Below are positions 16,557 through 24,356 of a DNA stretch of 52,727 bases, in pieces. Position 1 is the first letter of the stretch, and each line of letters opens with the position of its first letter. This stretch comes from Phycicoccus endophyticus (GTDB lineage Bacteria; Actinomycetota; Actinomycetes; Actinomycetales; Dermatophilaceae), in contig NZ_JAANCN010000014.1 in NCBI RefSeq assembly GCF_011326735.1, forward strand, positions 1-52,727. Direction: 5' to 3'. The translations under genes were made by a program, and so were the position numbers. A model generated the notes under the pieces. The model saw nothing but the letters and a program-made list of their open reading frames with translations. It made no database searches and had not been told where the DNA came from.

Positions 16557-16577
16557 CGGACACCTGTCCGTATACGG
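16557..16577. promoter_or_regulatory. Palindromic operator candidates, ring-cleavage operon side
   Basis: CGGACACCTGTCCG (16557-16570) has perfect 6-bp arms around CC and runs into CCGTATACGG (16568-16577), a perfect 10-bp palindrome. The CGGAC core is shared with the sites at 16412-16435. The location between predicted start site and first codon of the CoA-transferase gene suits a repressor. Confidence 0.6.
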
Positions 16578-16597
16578 CGCCGACGAGGAGGTCAGCG

Positions 16598-17779
16598 ATG
16601 GGTACGAGCGGTGGACCGCTCTCGGGGCTCCTCGTCGCCGACTTCTCCCGCATCCTCGCCGGGCCCTACGCCTCGATGCTCCTCGCCGACCTCGGCGCCG
16701 AGGTGGTCAAGGTCGAGTCCCCCGGCGGGGACGACACCCGCACGTGGAGCCCCCCGGTCCGCGACGGGGTCTCGACCTACTACCTCGGGGTCAACCGCAA
16801 CAAGCGCTCGGTCGCCCTCGACCTCAAGGACGACGGGGACCGCGCCCTCGCCCAGGAGCTCGCCCGCCGCGCCGACGTGCTCCTGGAGAACTTCAAGCCG
16901 GGCGGGCTGGCGCGCTTCGGCCTGGACTACGAGACCGTTGCGCAGACCAACCCGGGCGTGGTCTACGCCTCGATCAGCGGCTTCGGCAGCGGGCCCGGCG
17001 GGCGGGACCTGCCGGGCTACGACCTCATCGTCCAGGCCATCTCCGGGCTCATGAGCCTCACCGGCGACCCCGAGGGCCCGCCGTTCCGTGCCGGCATCTC
17101 GGTCTTCGACGTCATGGCCGGGCTGCACGCGACGATCGGGACGCTCGCCGCCCTCAACGCGCGGCACGAGAGCGGCCGCGGCCAGCACGTCGAGGTCAAC
17201 CTGCTCTCCTCGGCACTCTCCGGCCTCGTCAACCAGTCCAGCGCGTTCGTCGCGGGAGGCGTCGTCCCGCACCGGATGGGCAACAGCCACCCGAGCCTCT
17301 TCCCCTACGAGCCGCTGCCCTGCGCCGACCGCGACCTCATCGTCACCGCCGGCAACAACACCCAGTTCCGCCGGCTCGTCGAGGTGCTCGGGGTGCCCGA
17401 GCTCGCCGACGACCCGCGCTTCGCCCGCAACGAGGACCGCACGGCCAACCGGGAGGCCCTGCGGCCGCTGCTCGTCGAGTGCCTGCGGACCCGTACCGCG
17501 ATGGAGTGGTTCCGCGACATCATCGCGGCCGGCGTGCCGTGCGGCCCGATCAACACCGTGGACGGCGGCGTGCGCTTCGCCGAGGAGGTCGGCCTCGACC
17601 CGGTCGTCGTCGTCGGCGAGGGCGACGCGGCAGTGCCGTCGGTCCGCAACCCGATCCGCTTCTCGGACAGCCAGGCCCGCTACGACCTGCCGCCACCCGC
17701 CCTCGACGAGCACGGCGCCGAGCTGCGCCGGTGGCTCGCTGCCCCGCCCCACCCGGCCACGCAGGAGGAGCCGCGATGA
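16598..17779 (+). CDS. Class III (CaiB/BaiF) CoA-transferase
   Basis: 393 residues, normal for the family. The N-terminus (LLVADFSRILAGPYASMLLADLGAEVVKVESPGGDD, seen in part) and the ISVFDVMAG motif with catalytic Asp171 are standard. These enzymes move CoA between carboxylic acids through an aspartyl-CoA intermediate. The ATG has GAGGAGG six bases upstream. It is the first gene of a tight operon and overlaps the next gene by four bases. Together with the lyase-like neighbour it suggests that a carboxylate product of ring cleavage is activated as a CoA thioester and then split. The acid involved is unknown. Confidence 0.92.
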   Translation: MGTSGGPLSGLLVADFSRILAGPYASMLLADLGAEVVKVESPGGDDTRTWSPPVRDGVSTYYLGVNRNKRSVALDLKDDGDRALAQELARRADVLLENFKPGGLARFGLDYETVAQTNPGVVYASISGFGSGPGGRDLPGYDLIVQAISGLMSLTGDPEGPPFRAGISVFDVMAGLHATIGTLAALNARHESGRGQHVEVNLLSSALSGLVNQSSAFVAGGVVPHRMGNSHPSLFPYEPLPCADRDLIVTAGNNTQFRRLVEVLGVPELADDPRFARNEDRTANREALRPLLVECLRTRTAMEWFRDIIAAGVPCGPINTVDGGVRFAEEVGLDPVVVVGEGDAAVPSVRNPIRFSDSQARYDLPPPALDEHGAELRRWLAAPPHPATQEEPR

Positions 17780-18558
17780 CGACCTTCCCCACCTCCCTCG
17801 GCACCTCGAGCGAGGACGAGATCCGCCTTCTCGGCCAGGACCTCACCGGCGACCTCATGGGGTCGGTGGGGTTCGGCGAGCTCGCCTTCTGGCTCGTCGC
17901 GATGCGCCGGCCCACGCCGGGCGAGGTGCGGGTCTTCGAGGCCGTGCTCGTCGCCCTCGCCGACCACGGGTTCACGCCCACGGCGATCGCGGCCCGGCTG
18001 ACCTACCTCTCCGCCCCGGACTCCCTGCAGGGGGCGCTGGCCGCGGGCCTGCTCGGTGGCGGCTCGCGCTTCCTCGGGGTCACCGAGGACTGCGGCGCCT
18101 TCCTGCACGCCGTCCTCGACGACCTCGAGGAGCAGCCCACCGACGACGCCGGCTGGGACGCCGTCGCTCTCGAGGCCGTGCGGCGCGCCCGGGCCGCCGG
18201 GCGCTACGTGCCCGGCCTCGGGCACCCGGTGCACAAGCAGGGCGACCCGCGCACCCCCGTCCTCGTCGGCATCGCGCGCGAGGAGGGGCAGTACGGCCCG
18301 CACCTGCAGCTGTTCGAGGCCGTCGGGCGGGTCCACGAGCAGGTCCTCGGCCGCCGGCTGCCGCTCAACGGCGCCGGGGTGTGCGGTGCCGCCCTCGCCG
18401 ACCTCGGGCTGCCGGTCGAGATGCTGCGCGGCTTCGCCCTCCTGGCCCGCTGTGCCGGCCTGCTCGGCCAGCTCGCCGAGGAGCGCCGCCGGCCGATCGG
18501 CATGGACGCCTACCTCACCGTCGACCGGGCCGCCGAGTACGTCGACCCCCGGTCCTGA
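17776..18558 (+). CDS. Citryl-CoA lyase / citrate-synthase-like protein
   Basis: 260 residues, much shorter than citrate synthase (about 370-430) and matching the short citryl-CoA-lyase-like group. PGLGHPVHKQGDPR (about 146-159) contains the conserved active-site histidine region, and LNGAGVCGAALADLGLP and RPIGMDAYL match the C-terminal catalytic half. Such proteins make or break the bond between an acyl-CoA alpha-carbon and a hydroxylated carbon. Coupled by ATGA to the CoA-transferase, it most likely cleaves the CoA ester made by that enzyme in a retro-aldol/Claisen step. True citrate synthase activity is unlikely in this setting. Confidence 0.8.
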   Translation: MTTFPTSLGTSSEDEIRLLGQDLTGDLMGSVGFGELAFWLVAMRRPTPGEVRVFEAVLVALADHGFTPTAIAARLTYLSAPDSLQGALAAGLLGGGSRFLGVTEDCGAFLHAVLDDLEEQPTDDAGWDAVALEAVRRARAAGRYVPGLGHPVHKQGDPRTPVLVGIAREEGQYGPHLQLFEAVGRVHEQVLGRRLPLNGAGVCGAALADLGLPVEMLRGFALLARCAGLLGQLAEERRRPIGMDAYLTVDRAAEYVDPRS

Positions 18559-18582
18559 CCCTTCCCGCAAAGGAGACCCGCA

Positions 18583-19446
18583 ATGGCGCAGGTCGTCGCC
18601 GTCATCGCCTCGACACACCACCCCTTCTACTACCGCGCGAGCACCGCCGTGGGCGAGGACCGTCCGCCGTTCGCCGACGAGTGGGTCGCGAAGATCGAGC
18701 GCTTCCGCGAGACCCTGACCCGGGCCCGGCCGGACGTGCTCGTCATGGTCGGCAGCGACCACTTCCACCAGCTGTGGCTGGACAACATGCCGCAGTTCCT
18801 CGTCGGCAAGGCACCTGTCTACGACGCCAACTGGTACAACGAGGAGCGCGAGTTCGGCCTACCGCGGCTGCGCCTCGAGGGGCACGAGGAGCTCTCCTCG
18901 CACATCCTGCGCGGCGGGCTCGACTCCGGCTTCGACCTCGCCTTCAGCAACGAGCTGCGGATCGACCACTCGGTGACCTGCCCGATCATCACCCTGCGGC
19001 CCGAGGCCGACCTGCCGATCGTGCCGGTCTACACGAACATCTTCGCCCCGCCGCTGCCGCAGCCCAGCCGGTTCGTCGAGCTCGGCCGCACCCTGCGGGC
19101 CCTCGTGGAGTCCTGGCCGAGCGACCAGCGGGTGGCGATCATCGGCACCGGCCACCTCTCCCTCGAGCTCGGCGGCCCCCGGCAGTTCGGCCCCCACGGC
19201 CCGGACCCGGAGTTCGACCGCAAGGCCGTGGACTGGATCGCCAGCGGCGACCTCACCGGCTGCCTCGGCGAGGTGACCCTGGAGAGCCTGCACGCCCCCG
19301 GCAACGCGACCCACGGCTTCATGGACTTCATGCTGATGATGGGCGTCGCCGGCGACGGGGTGCGGGCCGACCACGTCGACAGCCTCGACCTGTTCCACAC
19401 CATGGAGGCGTACTTCACCTGGTACCCCGAGGGAGCGCTGGCATGA
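18583..19446 (+). CDS. LigB-type class III extradiol ring-cleavage dioxygenase, catalytic subunit
   Basis: 287 residues. ASTHHPFYY (His12/His13) and MVGSDHFHQLW (His60, His62) match the iron-binding histidine regions of the LigB family, and IIGTGHLSLELGG (His191) the catalytic histidine. LigB enzymes open catechol-type rings next to one hydroxyl using Fe(II) and O2. I could not place the third iron ligand, a glutamate in protocatechuate 4,5-dioxygenase; Glu230, Glu234 or Asp248 are candidates. AAGGAG precedes the ATG. It overlaps the small-subunit gene by four bases, so the two are surely made together. Substrate unknown; a protocatechuate or gallate relative is possible. Confidence 0.88.
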   Translation: MAQVVAVIASTHHPFYYRASTAVGEDRPPFADEWVAKIERFRETLTRARPDVLVMVGSDHFHQLWLDNMPQFLVGKAPVYDANWYNEEREFGLPRLRLEGHEELSSHILRGGLDSGFDLAFSNELRIDHSVTCPIITLRPEADLPIVPVYTNIFAPPLPQPSRFVELGRTLRALVESWPSDQRVAIIGTGHLSLELGGPRQFGPHGPDPEFDRKAVDWIASGDLTGCLGEVTLESLHAPGNATHGFMDFMLMMGVAGDGVRADHVDSLDLFHTMEAYFTWYPEGALA

Positions 19447-19805
19447 GCAAGTACCTGCTGAACAAGTTCCTCTTCACCGTCGACCGGGACCCCGAGCTCG
19501 TCGAGCGCTACCGCACCGAGCCCGAGGCCACGGTCACCTGGTGGGAGGAGACCCAGGCCAACCGGATCCTCGGCTGCATCGACGACGAGCGCAGCACCTG
19601 GCTGGCCTTCACCGACGAGGAGCGCCGCGCGCTGCGCGAGCACGACCATGTCGCGCTCTTCGGGATGGGTGCCCACCCGTTCCTCACCCTGACCCTCTTC
19701 ATCGCCCTCTTCGAGCGCGACCACCCCGAGCCGATGTCCTACCAACGGGGGTACGCCGAGGCGCTGGCGCACATCGCGCTGCCCTACCCCGACATCGCGA
19801 CCTGA
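19443..19805 (+). CDS. LigA-type small subunit of the extradiol dioxygenase
   Basis: 120 residues. The helical N-terminus (SKYLLNKFLFTVDRDPELVERYRTEP) and the core FTDEERRALREHDHVALFGMGAHPFL match the alpha subunit of protocatechuate 4,5-dioxygenase (LigA), which covers the active site of the LigB subunit and helps hold the substrate. Order beta-then-alpha is the reverse of the common ligA-ligB order. It is coupled to the preceding gene by ATGA and followed two bases after its stop by the next start. Confidence 0.85.
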   Translation: MSKYLLNKFLFTVDRDPELVERYRTEPEATVTWWEETQANRILGCIDDERSTWLAFTDEERRALREHDHVALFGMGAHPFLTLTLFIALFERDHPEPMSYQRGYAEALAHIALPYPDIAT

Positions 19806-19807
19806 CC

Positions 19808-20785
19808 GTGCGCGCCGCCGTCCTCGCCGCCCACGGCGACCCGCCCCGGCTCGTGCGCCGCCCGGAGCCACCGCCCGGGGCCGGCGAGGTGCTCGTCGGC
19901 GTCACCGCGGCCCCGGTCACGCCGCTGGACCTGCTCTGCGCGGGCGGCACCTCCTACTTCGGGGCGCCGGCCCTGCCCTACGTGCCCGGCGTGCAGGGGG
20001 TCGGGGTCGTCCTCGAGGGTCCGGGCGCCCTGCCGGGAGCACGGGTGTGGTTCGCCTCGAGCGCCGGCATGGCACCCGGCGACGGCTCGCTCGCCGAGCG
20101 GGCCCGCTGCCGCGTGGAGGACGTCGTCCCGCTCGACCCGGGCTGCCCCGACCCGCTCGTCGCCGCGCTCGGGCTCTCCGCGGTCGCCGCGTGGGAGGTG
20201 CTCGAGGGCCGGGCCGGGCTGGTCCCGGGAGAGACCGTCCTCGTCCTCGGGGCCGGTGGGGTGGTCGGCCAGGTGGCCGTCCAGGCCGCGCGGCTGCTCG
20301 GGGCCGGACGGGTGGTCGCCGCCGCCCGCTCGGCACGCGCCCGGGACGCGGCGGTCGCCGCCGGGGCCGACGTCGTCGTCCCGCTCACCGCCGGCGAGCG
20401 CGCCGAGGAGCTCACGGAAGCGCTGGGCGCGGCCTGTCCCGGCGGGGTGGACGTCGTCGTCGACCCGCTCGCGGGCGTACCCGGGACCGCCGCGGCGGCG
20501 GTGCTCTCCGAGGGGGGCCGGCTCGTCAACCTCGGCAGCAGCGCCGGCCCGGCCCTGTCCGTCGGCTCCGCAGCGCTGCGCAGCCACAGCGCCGCCGTCC
20601 TCGGCTACACGAACGCCGCCCTGTCGGCACGGCGCCGTGCCGGGGTCCTGGCGACCGTGCTCGAGCACGCGGCCGCGGGCCGGCTCACGGTGCGCCACGA
20701 GGTGCACCCGCTCACCGCCTGCGCCGAGGCGTGGGCGCGGGTGGCGGACGGCAGCGCCGACGGCCGGGTCGTCCTCGTCCCCTGA
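19808..20785 (+). CDS. Quinone-oxidoreductase-like (MDR superfamily) NAD(P)H dehydrogenase
   Basis: 325 residues from a GTG two bases after the previous stop. The N-terminal GroES-like domain (GEVLVGVTAAPVTPLDLLC...) and the Rossmann motif VLGAGGVVGQVAVQAARLLGAG mark a medium-chain dehydrogenase. The catalytic-zinc cysteine and the structural-zinc cysteine cluster are absent, so it belongs with zinc-free quinone/enone reductases. As the last gene of the operon it may reduce an unsaturated or carbonyl intermediate after ring opening. The exact reaction cannot be inferred. Confidence 0.85.
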   Translation: MRAAVLAAHGDPPRLVRRPEPPPGAGEVLVGVTAAPVTPLDLLCAGGTSYFGAPALPYVPGVQGVGVVLEGPGALPGARVWFASSAGMAPGDGSLAERARCRVEDVVPLDPGCPDPLVAALGLSAVAAWEVLEGRAGLVPGETVLVLGAGGVVGQVAVQAARLLGAGRVVAAARSARARDAAVAAGADVVVPLTAGERAEELTEALGAACPGGVDVVVDPLAGVPGTAAAAVLSEGGRLVNLGSSAGPALSVGSAALRSHSAAVLGYTNAALSARRRAGVLATVLEHAAAGRLTVRHEVHPLTACAEAWARVADGSADGRVVLVP

Positions 20786-20804
20786 GCCGCCGACGCCGGC
20801 GTCC

Positions 20805-23800
20805 TCAGCGCAGCCGGACCGACCGGCTGCTGGACTGCCCGGTCTCCGGCAGGGTCACGGTCAGCTCGTAGGTGCCCCGGGGCAGACCCCGGGTGGGCAC
20901 CGTGTCGAGCCAGGCGACGAGGACCGAGGACATCGTCCCGGAGTACACCTGCTCCCCGTCGGGCCCGGTCAGCGTGACCTCGGGGGCGGCACCGCCGCGG
21001 ACCGGACGACCGTCGCAGTCCCGCACGAGCGCGACCACGGGGATGTGGACGCCCCGCGGCAGGGTCAGCGGGTGCCGACCGCCCGGCACGACGTCGAGCC
21101 GGTACTCGACGACGACCTCGGCCGTCGTGGTCGTCGTGCGACCCTCGTCGTCGGTGACCGTCACGGTCGCCGTGTGCCGGCCGGCGCTGCGGTAGGTGTG
21201 CCCGAGGGTCACCTCACCCGTGACGTCCTCGCGGGTGCTCACCGACCCGTCGCCCCAGTCGACCTCCACCGTCGCGGCGTCCGAGCCCTCGACGGTCACC
21301 GTGAGCGAGGCGTTGCCCCGCCCGCAGGCGACGGAGCCGTCGGCGAACGCGGCACCGGCCGCGAGGGGCCCGCGGGGGCTGAGCCCGACGACCACCGGGT
21401 CGTGGTCGGAGACCCGGTACTGGTCGGGGGCGTAGAGCGAGTCGAGCTGCTCGGGCGACTTGTAGTTCGTGTTGTAGTCCAGGACCGAGGGCTCGTCGGC
21501 GTTGATGTGGTAGTCCGCGACGCCGGTCACCTGCCCCACGAGGGAGGCCGACCCGAGGGCCTGGTCGAGGTAGCCCCACTGGCCGTCGAAGACGTAGGAG
21601 TAGGCGTCCTCGCCCTGGTAGGCGGCCACGAGGTTGGTGTAGCCACCGTCCTCGAGCGTGCGGATCGGGGTCTCCTTGGCGTAGGAGTTGTAGTCGCCGA
21701 TGAGCAGGACGTCGTCGTCACCGGTGCCCGTCGGGTCGGTGCCGAGCCAGTCGAGCAGCGTCCGCACGGCGTTGGTCCGCACGACGGCGCAGTTGCCCTG
21801 CCCGTCCCCGGTGTCCGATGTCTCGCACTCCGAGCCCTTGGACTTCAGGTGGTTGACGTCGGTGACGAACACACCGCCGGTCGCGTCCACCCGCCACGCC
21901 TGGGCGAGGGAGGGCCGGTTGCGCGGCGAGCTGTCCCCTCCGGTGACGAACTCCTCGGTGTTCAGGGCGGCGGTGTCGCCCACCGGCGTCACGGAGCCGG
22001 GCTTGTAGAGGAGGCCGACCTTGATCGCGTCGTCGCCGAGCGCGTCGGTCTGACCGGTCCGGGCGTCGACGTCGACGAACGCGTACGTCCCCGGGGCGGT
22101 CGCCTCGTTGAGTCGGTCGACGAGGTAGGCGATGGCACTGCCCTGGCCGTAGCCGTCGTTCTCGATCTCGTTGACGCCGTAGACGTCCGCGTCCATCGCG
22201 GTGATCGCGGCGACGGTCTTGGCCGTCTGCCGCTCCAGCTCCTCCTGGGTCTCCGCACCCCGGCACTCCATCGGCGCACCCTCGACACCGCCACGGCAGG
22301 CGTCCGCCGAGCCGTCGTCGAGCGTGGTGAAGTAGTTGAGCAGGTTCATCCCGACGACCTGGACGTCACCGCCGACGTCGGTGGGCGTGCTCGGGCGGGG
22401 GTTCTTCGCCTCGAACTCGATGCCCTCGCCGCTGCGGTTCAGCGGCCGCAGCCGGTAGGCGTTGGGGCTCGCCGAGCTGCCGCCCCAGGTGTAGGTGAGG
22501 ATGCCCGTCGCCCCGGTCGTCGTGTCCCCGCCGCGCAGGGTGTTCTCCGCGGTGAGCGGCTGCCCACCCCGTCCCCAGATCACCGGGTCGGGGTTCTGGC
22601 TCTGCAGGGTGTCGTCGAGGATGACCTGGTTGAGGTCGTTGCGGGCCTGGAGGGCGTTCGCCTCCGGCCCGGGCTCGACGACGTTCGTCGGCTGCTGCAG
22701 CCGCCCGCCGGAGGAGAGGGTCACCTGCCCGAAGCGGCCGAGCAGGTAGTGCTCGGTCACCGACAGCTCCTGCGGGAAGGTGACGAGCATCCCCTCGTAG
22801 CGCTCGAGGTCGTCCGGGCCGGCGAGCGGGAGGGTCACCTCGGTCGGCTCGACCGACCCGCTCCCGCAGGCCTCGACCGAGGAGACCGAGGAGACCTGCG
22901 TCTGGCCCTGGTACTCCCCGGCGGTGCCGGTGACGCGCACGACGTCACCGGCCTCGACCGAGTCGGCGGTGCCGTTGAAGACGAAGATGCCGTCGGAGGT
23001 CGCCGGGTCTGCGTCACCCTCGAGGTCCTGGAGGTAGAAGCCGCGCAGGGCGGGGCTCGGCCCCTCGTAGTCCGCGACGACGACGCCCTCGGTGGTCACC
23101 GGGCCGGTGACCGCGGCGCTGGTGCCGCTGCCCTGGATGTCGTAGACGGGCGTGTAGTCCGCCTCGCACGCCGTGGCCACCGAGAAGGTGACCGCGACGT
23201 CGCCGGCCATCGTGTCCGGCGGGTCGAGCGTGTCGACGTCGGTGACCCCGTCGGCGGCCACGGTAAGCGTGCAGCTCTGACCGGTGGCCAGGTCCTCGGC
23301 CGGGTCCACCTCGTAGGTGCTCGGCCCGCCGGTCACCGTGACGGCGGCGTCCCCGCTCTCGGTGCACGACAAGCCGACCGCACCGTCGGCGAGGTCGACC
23401 GGCTCGGAGAAGGTGACGCCCAGCGTCTGCGTCGGCGTCGCGGTGCCGCCGTCGGCCGGGGTGGTCGAGACGACGCTCGGGGCGGCGTCCTCCACCGGGC
23501 CGCCCCCGCACTCGGCGGTGTGCGTGCCGAGGCCGTCGACGGTGTCCTGGGCGAAGCCCTCCCACTGCTGTGCGGGGTCGAAGGCGTCCGTGCCGTCGCT
23601 GTCACCGCTGCAGACCTGCGCCATCCGCCGCAGGGTGTTGTCCTGGGTCGAGGTGACCCCGGTGCCCCACTGCGAGCCCGGGTCCTCTCCGATGCGGCCC
23701 ACGACGTCGAGCACCGAGCCGCCCTTGGTCAGCACCACGGCGTCGTCGCCGTTGAAGAAGCTGCTCGAGGACTCCTGGTCGGCGACCGCGCCGATGGCGT

Positions 23801-24119
23801 CGCCGGCGTCGTCGTCGGCGAGGACGAAGACGTCCCCGTCGGCGACGGTGCCCGAGAGGGGGACCGTCGTCCCGGCGGTGCTCGAGCCGTTGAAGTACAT
23901 CGCCACGGCGTAGCCGCCCGCGCCGAGGTCGACCGGAGCGCCGGTGGCGTTGTAGATCTCGAGCGCCTTGTTGTTGCTCGACCCCTCGACGTACTCGGAG
24001 AAGAACAGGTCGGGGGCGGCGGCCGACGCCGGGGCGGGCGTCAGGGCGACGGGGGCGGCGAGCGCGAGGGCGCCCACGGCGACCCTCGTCACGAGCCGGC
24101 GCAGCGGCATCCGGGACAT
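20805..24119 (-). CDS. Large secreted multidomain nuclease (ExeM/NucH type)
   Basis: 1104 residues. The ATG at 24119 follows AGGAGG by four bases. Order: signal peptide (1-34, ends APASAAA); lamin-tail domain (about 36-205, LFFSEYVEGSSNNKALEIYN); Ig-like domain (about 212-315); OB-like segment of secreted nucleases (about 325-430); endonuclease/exonuclease/phosphatase domain (about 586-912, with VVGMNLLNYF, GVNEIEND, VNHLKSKGSEC, LLIGDYNSYA and SDHDPV); PKD domain (about 925-1005); and an Ig-like C-terminal region. The catalytic motifs look intact, so it should degrade extracellular DNA, giving phosphate or loosening biofilm. No cell-wall sorting signal is seen, so it is probably released. 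It converges with the ring-cleavage operon, 19 bases apart. Confidence 0.9.
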   Translation of the reverse strand: MSRMPLRRLVTRVAVGALALAAPVALTPAPASAAAPDLFFSEYVEGSSNNKALEIYNATGAPVDLGAGGYAVAMYFNGSSTAGTTVPLSGTVADGDVFVLADDDAGDAIGAVADQESSSSFFNGDDAVVLTKGGSVLDVVGRIGEDPGSQWGTGVTSTQDNTLRRMAQVCSGDSDGTDAFDPAQQWEGFAQDTVDGLGTHTAECGGGPVEDAAPSVVSTTPADGGTATPTQTLGVTFSEPVDLADGAVGLSCTESGDAAVTVTGGPSTYEVDPAEDLATGQSCTLTVAADGVTDVDTLDPPDTMAGDVAVTFSVATACEADYTPVYDIQGSGTSAAVTGPVTTEGVVVADYEGPSPALRGFYLQDLEGDADPATSDGIFVFNGTADSVEAGDVVRVTGTAGEYQGQTQVSSVSSVEACGSGSVEPTEVTLPLAGPDDLERYEGMLVTFPQELSVTEHYLLGRFGQVTLSSGGRLQQPTNVVEPGPEANALQARNDLNQVILDDTLQSQNPDPVIWGRGGQPLTAENTLRGGDTTTGATGILTYTWGGSSASPNAYRLRPLNRSGEGIEFEAKNPRPSTPTDVGGDVQVVGMNLLNYFTTLDDGSADACRGGVEGAPMECRGAETQEELERQTAKTVAAITAMDADVYGVNEIENDGYGQGSAIAYLVDRLNEATAPGTYAFVDVDARTGQTDALGDDAIKVGLLYKPGSVTPVGDTAALNTEEFVTGGDSSPRNRPSLAQAWRVDATGGVFVTDVNHLKSKGSECETSDTGDGQGNCAVVRTNAVRTLLDWLGTDPTGTGDDDVLLIGDYNSYAKETPIRTLEDGGYTNLVAAYQGEDAYSYVFDGQWGYLDQALGSASLVGQVTGVADYHINADEPSVLDYNTNYKSPEQLDSLYAPDQYRVSDHDPVVVGLSPRGPLAAGAAFADGSVACGRGNASLTVTVEGSDAATVEVDWGDGSVSTREDVTGEVTLGHTYRSAGRHTATVTVTDDEGRTTTTTAEVVVEYRLDVVPGGRHPLTLPRGVHIPVVALVRDCDGRPVRGGAAPEVTLTGPDGEQVYSGTMSSVLVAWLDTVPTRGLPRGTYELTVTLPETGQSSSRSVRLR

Positions 24120-24286
24120 GCATCCTCCTGGGGTGGACGGGGAGCGCCGGCCTGTCATCCGACGTCTGCGACCCGCTCGTGGCGAACGTAACACCGGGCC
24201 GCGGAGGCGGCCACCGGAGCGGCGGGACGCCCGGGTGAACGCCCGGCGAACGTCGCCGACGGGCTCGGCGGCCGAGAGTCGGTGGC

Positions 24287-24306
24287 ATCAGATGCTCGAA
24301 TCTGAT
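24287..24306. promoter_or_regulatory. Perfect palindromic operator upstream of the SIS/aldolase operon
   Basis: ATCAGAT (24287-24293) and ATCTGAT (24300-24306) form perfect 7-bp arms around GCTCGA. The site lies about 50 bases before the SIS start and over the likely promoter. No regulator gene is adjacent, so it may be served by one elsewhere. Confidence 0.6.
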
Positions 24307-24356
24307 CGAATAGGCCAAGGATCACGCACAAGCAGGCACACCCGAGGAGCCCTTCC

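Noticed and set aside
20256-24191. A 1311-codon open frame on the plus strand across the secreted nuclease and the end of the reductase gene
   Set aside because: It is antisense to two well-supported genes, is rich in Arg/Gly/Val with no motif, and reflects the open antisense frame common in very GC-rich genes.
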